64,000 nt of DNA from Blastocystis sp. Blastoise (lineage: Eukaryota > Sar > Bigyra > Opalinata > Blastocystidae): positions 391,001 through 455,000 of the forward strand of contig JBBPEB010000025.1 in the NCBI GenBank assembly GCA_039096225.1, given 5' to 3'. Made by a program: the position numbers and the translations under genes. Below are positions 1 through 11,838 of the stretch, in pieces. Within the stretch, counting starts at the first letter, position 1, and each line of letters starts with the position of its first letter. Below the pieces are notes generated by a model. The model searched no databases. It was not told where the DNA came from and saw nothing but the letters and a program-made list of their open reading frames with translations.

Positions 1-735
1 ATGGATGTTTATGAAAATTATTATAAGCATTCAGTTACATATTCTATAAACAGTATTTGATGATTATGTTTTAAAGTATGAATAAAGTAGTATGAGGTAT
101 TTCTATATTATAGTTCTTGTTGAGAAATATTTTAAAAACTAGCTGATTATCTATATAATACAGGTGAGGAATTATATCAAAAGAAATGAACGTTAAATTG
201 TGTTTTTCATTATTTTTTTGTATAAATACGATATCTAAAGCACTCACAAAGTATTTCAAGTGTTTTGACGTTTACTATAATCAGCAATGAACTCTTCTTT
301 GAATACAAAAAGAAGAATTGCAAAGAATAGTCATTTTTTTCCATGAATTTTCTGTTTTCGGATGTCAATCTATTTCTGAGTCACAAAAGAATGGAAACTA
401 TTTTCATATTCTAATAAGTGTTCAAAATTCTAATAATTTGCTGCAAAACTTCTAAAAATGATAAGGTCTAATTAATTTCTTAGTATATGAGGAATACAAA
501 AATAAATTATTTCTATATTTAGTCCTCAATTAATGGACAAAAAAAACATTAAAAAAATTTTTTGTTAAAAAGTAAAATAGAGGTATAATTTCAGTTCGAA
601 CTGAAATTAAATTTGAGCAATTTTTTCTATCATTTTTTAATGGTGATCAAATAATTCTTATTATAAGACTTTATTAGAACTCCCTTTTGTTTCCAAAGGA
701 TTATAATAACATTATTCTATACGGTGTTTATTGAA
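1..735. other. A+T-rich upstream region, no gene supported
   Basis: No gene is supported here. A 62-codon frame on the minus strand (71-259) lacks any recognisable domain and is not flanked by a convincing exon, although it could be a stray exon of a gene lying to the left. The segment presumably holds the promoter of the rRNA methyltransferase gene. Its one striking feature is a 24-bp perfect palindrome, listed separately. Confidence 0.5.
586..609. promoter_or_regulatory. 24-bp perfect palindrome upstream of the rRNA methyltransferase gene
   Basis: Twelve bases, TAATTTCAGTTC, are followed directly by their exact reverse complement with no spacer. The centre lies between 597 and 598, about 140 bp before the methyltransferase ATG. 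A spacerless palindrome of this length is typical of a site for a homodimeric DNA-binding protein. The role is inferred only; no transcription start is known. Confidence 0.4.
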
Positions 736-2658
736 ATGCTATCTATTTTATCTTCCATTGGACGTTCTGTCGTGATGACATCTTCTATTGTGTCAGTATC
801 TCGTTTATCAACTAATTTTATTAGAGGATTTAGTGAGGTTGCTTCATCAAGTGATGTATTAGATCTTTCTAAGGTATCTTCTATGAAGAACATGGAGAGT
901 AAGTCGGAGTCAAATGATTCTAGATCTGTAGAAAAGAGAAATCGTAATGATGATCGCCGAAATGATTATCGTGATGATAGAAGAGAGCGAAGAAGTGGTT
1001 CTTATAATCGTAATGGAGGCTATAGACGTGAAAGAAACGATCGTGATGATTATAGAAGAAGAGATTCTAGACGAAATGATCGTGATGGTTCTTATGAGAG
1101 AAGACCTAGAACTTTTGATAATGATGAGACTTCTCTAGATTCTACTAAGAAATCTCTTGATGAAGTAGAAGGTGAAAGAAGAGATAGAAGAGATGGTGAT
1201 AGAAATGATAGAAGAAGTGGTAGTCGATATGGTGATAGAAGAGATAGAAGAGATGGTGATAGAAGAAGTGGTAGTCGATATGGTGATAGAGATAATGGTG
1301 ATAGAAGAGATAGAAGAGACAGAGATGATAGAAGAGATAGAAGAGATGGTGATAGAAGAAGTGGTAGTCGATATGGTGATAGAAATGAAAGAAGAGATAG
1401 AGATGATAGAAGAGATAGAAGAGAAAGAGATAGAGATGATAGAAGAGATAGAAGAGAAAGAGATAATGGAAAAGAACAATTAAAAGATATCCGTGATTAT
1501 ATGAATGGATCTCCTTCTTCTCCTTCTCTTCCTAATACGAAAACACCTATTTCCAAAGACATTCTTTATACTAATATAAGTATATATTTTATTTTTTTTA
1601 ATTATATTTATTATATTTATTATATTTATTATGTTCATTATTATATATTATATTTATTATTATATATATAACTCCTGATATTGATCCTGTTAACGATACT
1701 GAAATTTTAAGTGGTCTTTTCCCCGTTTATAGTGCACTTCAAAATAATTCTAGAGATGTATATAAATATATGTTATTATTATTATTATTATTATTTAATA
1801 TATATATTTTTAAGAATATTATTTTAGACTATATAATTCCTTGATAGTAATAATAATATACATATATATATAGGTATATAATCTTATATATCGTGTAAGT
1901 GAAGCGACCAATCACCCCGAATCAAAAGCATCTGTATATAGCAAAATCATGGATATTATTAAAGAAAAAAATATACCTCTTATGTATATATATATATTAT
2001 TATTATTATACTTATTATTATATTTATTATTATTATTAATACTTATTATTATACTTATTATTATTATATAGTGAGGTACCTACCTTCTCTTTTGATGCTA
2101 CTTTTGGTAATCATAAGTATATATATAAGTTATTATTTTCTTATATATATACATATATATATACATATATATAGGAACCAAGGTCTTGCTCTTCGCGCCA
2201 AAAAGATAAATTGGCGCCCAATTTTAACTGTCGATGAAGTTGCTGATAAGAATATAACCAATTCACAAGGAAATAAACGTATTTTATTAATATCACATTA
2301 TTTATTATGTTTATTTTAATATATTATTGTTATTTTTTGTTAGTATTATTTATTAATTGCTATTCTATATATATATGTATATATATATCTCCCTTTTCTC
2401 CTCTTTAGAAATCCCTCTTGTGGTGTGTTTAGATCGTATTACAGATACCGTTAATATTGGTAGTATTATTCGTACTGCTGCCTTCTTTGTATATATATAT
2501 ATATATATATATTATAATTCTTTATTTTATTATATAAATATATTATGAATCTTGTTCTTATATATGTAAAAATTATTTTTATTCTTATTATTATATGTAT
2601 ATATTATTATTATTATTATATAGGGTATTAGCGGTGTTGTTACAGAAAATAAATTCAC

Positions 2659-2694
<36 letters not shown>

Positions 2695-2973
2695 CTATAT
2701 ATATAAATATATTTCTATATATATATAGCTCCTTTGAATGCTAGTGCTTCTATCTGTAGTGGTGGTGCTGTCGATTTATTATATAAATATAAACAATTAG
2801 CTTGTGTCGATGATATGTCCGAATTCCTCTTAAATGCTCAAGCTAATGATTGGGATATATTAACAACTTCAGTTACTGAGGGTACTCCTATAAATAATTA
2901 TATATCTACATCTCTTTCTAAACCTACTATTCTTATTATGGGAAATGAAGGAGTAGGTGTAAGATCTGCTATC

Positions 2974-3010
<37 letters not shown>

Positions 3011-3237
3011 TTATTATTTAATAAAAATCCATATTTTATTATTCAATATATATATATATATTATTCAATATATATATATATTATTCTCTATATATATAGA
3101 AATATTGTAATGGTAGTATTACTATTCCTAGACCTACTTCTCTTATTCCCGCGGTTACTCCTGAAGATTTTGCGACTACTGATTCACTTAATGTGAATGT
3201 ATCACTTGCTATTCTTCTTAATGCTTTAAGACACTAA
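736..3237 (+). CDS. MRM1: Mitochondrial-type rRNA 2'-O-ribose methyltransferase (SpoU/TrmH, MRM1-like)
   Basis: A nine-exon gene: 736-1579, 1672-1757, 1874-1983, 2072-2116, 2175-2278, 2409-2488, 2624-2660, 2729-2976 and 3100-3237, giving 563 residues. The C-terminal half carries the three SpoU knot motifs: NIGSIIRTA, then MGNEGVGV, then SLNVNVSLAILL near the end. An N-terminal substrate-binding segment (ILSGLFPVYSAL) precedes them. Members of this family methylate a guanosine ribose in the large mitochondrial rRNA using S-adenosylmethionine. The first 35 or so residues are rich in Ser and Arg and lack acidic residues until the end, like a mitochondrial presequence. The first in-frame ATG (736) was chosen as start. 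Residues about 60-260 are an Arg/Asp-rich repeat. Intron 1 needs a non-canonical AA end to keep frame; all other introns are GT-AG and mostly TA repeats. Confidence 0.85.
1180..1470 (+). repeat. Coding minisatellite for Arg/Asp-rich repeats
   Basis: Imperfect tandem units of GATAGAAGA-type sequence encode repeated RDRRDGDRRSGSRYGD-like blocks inside exon 1 of the methyltransferase. The repeat is open in several other frames, which explains the long overlapping frames seen here. The tract lies between the putative mitochondrial presequence and the catalytic part. It is charged, low in complexity and probably disordered. Confidence 0.8.
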
Positions 3238-5156
3238 ACAATATATATATAACTATGTTTATTTACAATTATATGTTTGTTTTTAATATATCTATTACTA
3301 TTTCTCATTTTACAATTTACAAAATTGAACGTTATATCCTTTTTTTAAATCATATATATATATATTCATTTTTAATGCTTTATTTATTTGGGGATTTTAA
3401 ATAAAAGATCTTGTATTATAATTATATTGAATATTTTCATAAAACAATTCTTGTTTATGGATTTATACAAGTATTCATTTAATATATATATTTATATAAT
3501 TTCGTTATTTTATTTATACAAATTTGTGTAATTGTGGTCATATCTTCTATGTTACGTTGAAATTCTTCTTTATTTCGTTTTGTTTTATCTATTTAAAATT
3601 GTTTAAAGAATTATTTTTTAATGCTACTATTTAAAGAGTATTTTTTAATGTTAGTAGTTAAAGAATATTTTTTTTAATGCTAATATCGAAAAATAATTTT
3701 TCTATCAATATTTATATCGCATTTTTGAATATGCAAAACTTATATTTTTCATGATATCATTCTTTACATATTTAAATACGATTTACTGCTATTATACATA
3801 TTCAATCTAGGATAGTATTAGTATATACTAGTTATATTCATTAAGAGAAATGTTAATAGTATTCAATTTGTTGAGTATATACCAATAAAGGATAAGCAAC
3901 TTTTATAAAATGTTTTATTTATAGAAACAATGACGGCATCATAACAAAAATATTGTAATATATTCAATATAATGAATAGTTTCATATATCCATTTTATTA
4001 AGGAATTCTATAAGTAAAAAGGATTTATTATATACATAGTTACTGTTTTGAAGAATTGACGAAACTATGTTTTTTTGATATAAAAAAATATATATTCTTT
4101 GAATAAGATTATAAGTAATATTAAGAAATAAAAGGAAACATTTATAGCTATTATTTCTTGTATATATATGAATACTTATAACAATGAAGACACATGTGAA
4201 TACATATTATATATAATAAAATATGTTCTTTATTAATAATATTCTTGAGGCATAATGCTAAATTTATAGACATATAGAAAGAGTAGAATAAAAAATATTT
4301 CTGTTCTAGAATAACACCATATAAATATTTACTATTAATAATACTTGTATATGTTTAAATTAACAGTATATAGAACATACTCTATTTTTAATGTATTTCG
4401 TATAATTTAAGATCTATGTGTAGATAATACTTATAAGATTGACTTCAATCATAATATTAGAAACATCTACATATGGTAATAAGATTTATTGAAGAAATTC
4501 TATGTATTAAATGTGATTTCACACTAGAATATATGTTCTAGGTCTTATTGATTACTATTTTAAAAGCAACAGTTTTTGATTTATATTTATGAGGCACATA
4601 AATGAATATATTAGAGCTTAAAATGCTTATCTTTACCAATTTGTGTTTAAAAAATGTAGTCTTAAGAAAATGCGTAAAAGTATGATAATCTCAATAATTT
4701 TCCAGACAGGATCTATACTTAGAAAACGCATATACTTTTAATCGATTATCTTATGGAAACAATCGTAACTAATTTTCGTATTCTATACTAGAAAGAGAAT
4801 TTATCACATTGATGAGAACATATACCAAATGTCTATTTGAAAAATACTTGATAATTCATCATGAAAAAAGAAAAATGCATTGTGGCTGAATTCTTAATGA
4901 TTCATGAAGAAGGTAATTCTCTGAAAATGACTGAATAAGAATCATGAAAATATAGTGTAAATGGAGTTATTTTTATATTATTCTCAGGATAATTATATCT
5001 AAAACTGTGTAAAGTTTTTTCTTTTTATTTGTAAGGATTCAGTTTATTAATAATATATAATATCAATTTGTATATTACTTATTTATTGCGTATGTAAAAG
5101 AATTATATAAGTTGAATAATATCTGAAAATTTTATTATTTTAGTTGGTTTTGAATC
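3238..5156. other. Intergenic; right part belongs to duplicated unit A
   Basis: No gene is supported. From about 4,390 onward the sequence can be aligned by eye with about 25,070-25,838, upstream of the paralogous BTB-LRR gene. The shared order includes a block around 4,480-4,540 that matches 25,165-25,225. The left 1.1 kb is unassigned A+T-rich DNA. Confidence 0.6.
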
Positions 5157-8100
5157 ATGTTAGATACTGAATCTCAATTAGCTAAAGAGAAATGTATCTG
5201 AATATGATTAAACTGTGTTATTCAATTTTTTAGATTTATTTACTTTTCAAGATGAGACGCAATTGTGGATTTCTAAAGAATTCATTGAGAAATATCGTCA
5301 ATTATCCTTTTATGATATCATTGAACACTCTGAAGAATATGAGGATGGTAGTTATTATATAGATATGCCTTCATTAGGCATGAAGAAAGTGATTCAATTT
5401 CTAATGGAAGGTAATATGGATATTGAATCATTAGATTTGAAAGATAGTTATGATATATATAAAACACTTTTTGAATACTCAGTTACGATCGATAAAGAAA
5501 TTCAAAGTGATTTATTATTTCATATAGAAGAATTATTCTATAAATATTTGAAAAATAATAATTGTCATGTAGATAGATATCGTTATAACTATGTCAAATC
5601 ATATATGCCTATGGATTTATTTGATTTCAATAGGACATCAGTATGTATAAGAGGTAATTCTATGATTATTATTTATAAATAATATTATATATATAGGATT
5701 ATTTACCCCTCAACGAAAAGATGAATTATTATATTATTATCTTCTTATTAGAATGATGAATATTACTAAAGTTGAACTTGAATATAATTATTCTTCGAAT
5801 ATTCCATTAGAATATATATGCCCATCGTGTATTAAAGATATATTCCCATCATTAGAAGAATTAAAGATAACTGTAACAACGCATTATAAGAAGACTGAAT
5901 TATTATTGAATTCAAATAGTGATGAATATATAATGGAATATAATCGGTTATTTAATAAATATGATTATAAAATAGGTCATCCTGAAATATATGAATATTA
6001 CACTGAATCAGAAATGAATGAATATAATAAGATTTCTTCTTTAGACCTGAATAAATTATATTATTCTCAGAATATGATTGATTCCTATAATGAGAAAAGA
6101 GAAAAGAATGAATTACCTAAATTATATAGATATGTCGTTAATGAAGCTATATATACAAATGATTATTCAAAAGTAGAAACTAATGAAATAGAAGATGAAT
6201 ATACATTAAATGATAAAGTCAGTATTAAATATGATGGTATATATTTATATTAAAAAATCATATATTTTATTATTATTATATATAGATAAAACAAATGATA
6301 AAACTTTCTCGTAAATAATTATATTATTTTTATTATACATTTTATTCTGATACATTAAATAGTATTCATGAAGTATCTACTGAACATGGTATATCTCAAT
6401 TATTACTTCTTCCTTCCTATTTGTGTATTTCAAAAATTGTTTTTTATGACTGTAAATAAATACATATATAATAAATATGTTAATTTATTTTAGATTGGGA
6501 TTTTGACTGTAATGTTATGGTTTTTATGAAATTATTTGAAGAAGGTGTTTTTGATTCTATAACTACGTTAAGTATTAAGTGGAGTATTTTCTTTTTGAAC
6601 TATTATTAATATATAATTCTGCATAGTTAAGAAATTAAGTAAACAAATTGATGAGAATTTATTTAACAAAATAATGACAACTCATATATTTCCTAATGTT
6701 ACTGAGATTATATATGATCATGATGATAATGGTATGCATATATATTTATGATTATTATTATTATTTATAGAATTATTCGAATTATCTTTAATAAAGAAAG
6801 AATGTTTCCCTAAATTACATATTATCAATTATGAAATAAAATTAAGTATATTTATATGTTAATAAAAAATTATTATTCTTAATTTAGCTACTGACAATTT
6901 TGATTCTCTATTTCCTGCTAGTTTAATATCTATGATTGATACTATTCGTATAAATGAAATTGATGATGATCAAGAAGAGGAAATATGTCTTCTATTAGAT
7001 GAAATAGCTTATACTCATTCAATTCATATTGATGCTCTTAGTATATATATATATTATATATATACATTTATTTTCATAATAATATATATAATTAGTTTTA
7101 TTTGTTTTTATATAGATGATTTTATTTATTATTTTCCACATTTAAAAGAATTATTAGAGAAAGATCTTGTTTCTATTGATAAACTTGAGATTTATTCTAC
7201 TCGTTCTGAAAACATAAAGAGATTAGATTCTATTGACAATTATAAGCACAGTATTAATAGTTTAGCTATATGGTTTTATGATGATGATGATGATAATGAT
7301 GATAATGATGATAATGATGATGATGATGATGATAATGATGATGATGATGATAATGATGATGATAATAATAATAATGATAATAATAATAATAATGATGATA
7401 ATGATGATGATAATAATAATAATGATGATGATGATAATAATGATGATAATGATGATGATAATAATAATAATGATGATGATGATAATAATAATGATGATAA
7501 TGATAATGATGATGATAATAATAATAATAATAATCGAGATGAAATTGATGCCAGAAATTCATTAGAAACATTCTTTAAGAGTAGTGTATTAGAACATTTA
7601 AATGAATTAACTGTTTCATTTGATGGGAATATAAGTATAGACTATTTAACATGGATATCAACTCTTTTTAATGACAATAAGTTTAATAATATTCAAAAAC
7701 TGACAATTTACTGTATATTCTATTATAAACATATGAATATATATAGTAAGTTTTATAAAAAAAGATTCATCATCTGAATATTTAAATGCATATAAAAATA
7801 TATTAGAGAAAATAATTTCAAAAGCTTCTATTGTTAATATAGTTTGTAATTATTTATATATATGTAATTATTTTGTTAATAAATAATTCATTCAATTAAT
7901 TTTTAATTACTATTATTATTAGTGTGCTATATGACTTTTATAAATCGATTAATTCCTAAAGGTTGTTTCCATAATACAACTCAATTAGATCTACGTATAT
8001 ATATTAAATGATATAATGTTTTACCTATAATATATTACGTTTCATCCTAATCTTTTTATGAATATTAATTTAGATATTAAGGATATACCAGATGATAATT

Positions 8101-8691
8101 TTTGTAAACTATATACTACAGATAATTTCCCTAAATTAAAATCTATCAAGATTTATAATGGTCTTGATGAATCGTGGGTTTATTTTATGAAAACAATTTG
8201 TAATTATATGAGTAATAATGACTTTCCATTATCATGTATTTTCCGATTAGGTATTATGTCATAAATAATATTATTCTACTCATATTCTTTAATATTGTTA
8301 TTCTATAGAATGGAAAAAGAGTTTTAATTTTGATGAATATATTTATAACCCAAATAATTCAATTCTTCGATGTAAATATGATACTAATTCATTTATAAAT
8401 ACATTTATTAGTAAAAAAGATCAAATGATAAGTACATTTGAGATAGAAACATTACTTGATTGTATAAATGAAAATAAAACTCAAAATATAAAAAGCTTAC
8501 AATTATATATTTATGATGAGGAACAATTATCAAAACTTATCAGTTTTATTATTAATGGAAAATTTCCTAAATTGAAAGAATTCTATTTTTGGTTAGGTTA
8601 TCATATTTATGAACAAAGGGATATATGTACACAACAATTAAATGATTCTTCGTTTATTCAAAACAATCACGTGGATTATGAATTTTTCTAA
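5157..8691 (+). CDS. BTB-like/leucine-rich-repeat protein, copy A
   Basis: Fourteen exons splice into 953 residues with no stop: 5157-5193, 5234-5653, 5697-6236, 6286-6310, 6363-6451, 6494-6583, 6627-6731, 6771-6845, 6888-7040, 7116-7712, 7747-7845, 7923-7994, 8074-8250 and 8309-8691. The short first exon was fixed by comparison with copy B. The N-terminal ~130 residues resemble a BTB/POZ fold (FTFQDETQLWISKEF, then a DSYYxD-like strand and helices). The rest consists of irregular leucine-rich repeats with recurring FPxLxxL cores. An Asp/Asn run of about 85 residues interrupts the repeats. Such proteins usually act in protein-protein interaction, for example as cullin-ligase adaptors, but no partner is visible. 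Twelve of the thirteen introns are phase 1. Copy A lacks nine introns present in copy B (25839-29791). Confidence 0.8.
7278..7532 (+). repeat. In-frame GAT/AAT trinucleotide tract (poly-Asp/Asn)
   Basis: About 85 consecutive GAT and AAT codons inside exon 10 of BTB-LRR copy A encode an Asp/Asn run. The paralogue has a shorter, more mixed run at the matching place, directly after an intron that copy A lacks. The tract is also open in other frames and on the other strand, where the frames are meaningless. Confidence 0.9.
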
Positions 8692-10270
8692 TTATATTTA
8701 ATTCTTTTGTATATGTGATAATTTATATCTTATATTATTATATATTTTATAAATTTCTTCTTATTATTATTTTCAAGCATTGACGTTTCTATAATGTATT
8801 TATATATAATTTTATTAATACTCTTTCTTGTTTATTTGAGAATGAGAAACTACAAGTGATTAAATAAAATATAAACCTTTATAATATATATAAATAATAT
8901 ATATTATAGAATACCATATAATGTTTATTATGAATTTAACTTTATAGTTTTCATGAAGTTTAAACTTTATAAATATTTCTACATAATGATAATTAGTTGA
9001 ATAACATCTTCATATATAATTAAAATTGTTTTTAATATTTTAAAAATATAATATATAAAAGTGAATGACTTCTTGATAAACAATTTAATATATATTTTAA
9101 GATTATAAATAATACTTGTTTTTTTTTGTTTTATTTACTATTTTTATAAAACATTTTTTATACTTAGTAAAACAGTTCTTCAACAAATGTTCTAAAATAA
9201 TTAAAACACATATTTTAATGAAATACTTTTTTCACTTTCAATATATAATAGTTTATAAAGAAATATCAGTATAGATAATTAAATAAAAATACAAATAAAT
9301 CTAATCATAATTACATTATTATATATTTGGAAGAAATCTATTTTTATCAAAATGCATTGAGAGTAATAAAATATTTTATGATTTAATTCTTATTAGATTA
9401 TAATATTAAATAATTAAACAAAGAATATAATATGAGAATTATGGACTAATCATAGGTAAAATATTATCATATTTAATTATTCATATATTTGCGTATTAAT
9501 ATATAAGCGAAACATATAAATAATATACATTTCTATTACCAATAATATATGTTGTATAAAATATCAAAAATAGTTGTTATTCATCATATATATATGATAA
9601 TATATTATCTATATGAATATGATGATTTTGATATCTTCATAAATTATTGTAAAAAAACTATGAAAATAAAATAATATAAAAAAGAAATGGAAGAGTGAGA
9701 AGAAGGAGATAGAAAGAACAGGAGTGATAATTTTATAAAGAGACTATAGAAGTAATTCAATCTGAGTAATAGAAATATATTATATAAATATAATATAAAA
9801 ATAAATAATAATGTATTAAATATAGTCAGAAATTAGGAATGATTACCAAAAGAATATAGTAATTCATTTCTAGATAAATAATAGTTAGCATATACAAACA
9901 TATAAATATATATAAATAAAAATAGAAACGTATATATTAAAAATAAGAGACTTATCAATCAAAATGTAAATGATGTAAGAAATATAAATTGATTAGACAT
10001 ACAAATCTGTTTGTAGTATCCTCTATATGTTTAATTAGTATTCAATACATTATTTTAAGTAAAATATTTAGCGAAGATCCACACTGAGTTACCTATTTTT
10101 GGAAATTATTGAGATATTTTTGTAGATCATATCTAATGTTAATTATTTTAAATATTATGAATAATTATATATGTATAATAAGCGAATAATAAAAGAAATA
10201 AAAGAATAATAAAAGAATAAAATAAACAAGGGGAAACAAATATATTTATTTCATTAGCATTATTTCATTA
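8692..10270. other. Noncoding spacer of unit A, nearly identical to unit B spacer
   Basis: The segment lies between the BTB-LRR and BTB-TLDc copies. About 8,950-9,090 matches 30,045-30,180, and 9,282-10,270 matches 30,373-31,361 with very few differences and a net length change of about 2 bp. No open frame of note exists. The last 100 bp form the promoter region of the TLDc gene. Such conservation next to diverged genes suggests recent gene conversion, a shared regulatory region or an RNA gene. Confidence 0.75.
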
Positions 10271-10945
10271 ATGGTGAAAGGAAAGGCTTTATTTGATATT
10301 GATAAGTTTAATAGATTGAATGAAGATATCAATGTATATGAAGAATTGATGAAAGATGTAGTTAATGTATTTGGATCAGTAATGAATCTTGGTATACATT
10401 CTTTAATATCGATTAATAGACTTATAAAGAATATTGGTGATGATTGTATAGAAAAAGAAGGTGAAAATAATAAATTTGAAAACAAATCTGTTTATGAAAG
10501 TAATAATAATGTAGATAAGAATATAAATATGAATAATGATAATGATAATGATATGGATTTGATTCAATTTACGAATAATGGTCCTGTATTTCAAGTATCG
10601 AAATCAGTTTTAGATTCTTTAAGAGGTTCTTTTATTGAAGAGCAACGTGAAGAAGAATATAGAACAAATGATGGATCTATATATCTTGATTATAGAGGAA
10701 ATGATGCTTTTATTTATTATTTATTAGACTATTTGAATGGAAAGAAAGTATATTTTGATTCTTTTTGTTATGAAGAACAATTAGAATTATTAGATTTATT
10801 TGAATATTGTAATTGATCTCTTCCTATAGAATTACTAAATTGTAGGATAAGAAGAGATACTAAAAAGAAGAAATATGAAGAAAGCGATGAAGTTTCTTTG
10901 ATTATTAATGGAAGAAAATATAATACATATAGAATTATGATGAAT
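10271..10945 (+). pseudogene. Truncated BTB-TLDc gene, copy A
   Basis: The start and first 181 codons match the intact copy B (31362 onward), including the KCTD/T1-like BTB segment (SKSVLDSLRGSF, then YLDYRGNDAF). Where copy B has a TTA codon, copy A has TGA (10814-10816). Homology continues in the same frame for about 35 more codons and then ends near 10,920-10,945. There it joins sequence that matches copy B downstream of its gene (about 33,380). A deletion has therefore removed the rest of the gene and all of the TLDc domain. A short BTB-only protein could still be made, so loss of function is likely but not certain. Confidence 0.75.
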
Positions 10946-11628
10946 AATATTATTGTTTTATCTATACATATCACAAATTAATAAAAGTTAAGAGTATTAT
11001 CTAATTTATTTTGATTTATTATTCATTGAATCATAATATATATTCACATGATGAATTATGAAGAATGATTTATATAATAGAATTCTTATATTACTACCCA
11101 TCAGTATAAATAATTCAAAGTATTCCTTATCCTGTTTTATTTGACATTTATTCTATACTTTTGAAATTGATCATTTCTTAACGTTATGAATAATATTGAC
11201 TTATTATAGGTCGTCTATATATAAAAATAAACAAATACATTTTTATTTTAAAACAACATTTTTAACGATAATTCATTATAAACCTATATATATACTTTTA
11301 TAAAGACACTTGAGTAAAAACTGTAGTTAATTCTCAGTTCTTATAATGTTTTAACTAAAATAAATTTATTTTATAAATGAGTTGACAATAAGTATAAGAA
11401 ATACAATACATGTAGAGAAACAAAAGGCAAACAAAACAAGTAACTATTTGATACATTCAACTATGAAATAAGATAATATACACTTATCATATGATAATGA
11501 TTGATTTATAAAATAGATAGAAGAGACCTTGAGTATCTCATTTAATAAGGACCTTCATTCTTTCTTGCCCAATCCTAAATAGTATAATAAATGAATCAAA
11601 TAATACAAATATAAGGAAATGAGATAAT
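10946..11628. other. Intergenic, start matches the region downstream of TLDc copy B
   Basis: About 10,945-11,050 aligns with 33,380-33,480, which lies downstream of the intact TLDc gene; this marks the deletion junction. The remainder is A+T-rich with no gene. The last part is the 3' side of the small minus-strand gene. Confidence 0.55.
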
Positions 11629-11838
11629 TTATGATCTATACAATGTATATACTTCGTAAATAGGTTCATATTGAAATCCATTAGGATCTAAAAAGAGGAT
11701 ATCGCAGATATGAATAGAAATAATCATAATATTGATGGTAGCAATTTGTATCCAGTAATCAGGGCATGCAAGAGATAATATGGCTACTACAATAATAGCA
11801 GCTAATGTAAGCTTCTGTCTAGCGTTGTCATACACCAT
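11629..11838 (-). CDS. Small two-span membrane protein, unknown
   Basis: An intact frame of 69 residues starts at an ATG and carries two hydrophobic segments. The first is at about residues 10-25 (LTLAAIIVVAILSLA) and the second at 30-50 (IATINIMIISIHICDILFL). A soluble tail of about 18 residues with several Tyr follows. Base composition is visibly less A+T-rich than the flanks, which supports coding. It resembles small ER or organelle membrane subunits in size and layout, but I do not recognise a family. It could also be one exon of a longer gene; no convincing neighbouring exon was found. Confidence 0.45.
   Translation of the reverse strand: MVYDNARQKLTLAAIIVVAILSLACPDYWIQIATINIMIISIHICDILFLDPNGFQYEPIYEVYTLYRS

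Noticed and set aside
71-259. Small minus-strand protein at the left edge
   Set aside because: No domain, no supported splice partner and composition like the surrounding intergenic DNA.
1135-1483. Ser/Ile and Glu/Ile-rich frames over the methyltransferase repeat
   Set aside because: They are other frames of the Arg/Asp-coding minisatellite. The main frame alone has the presequence and joins the catalytic exons.
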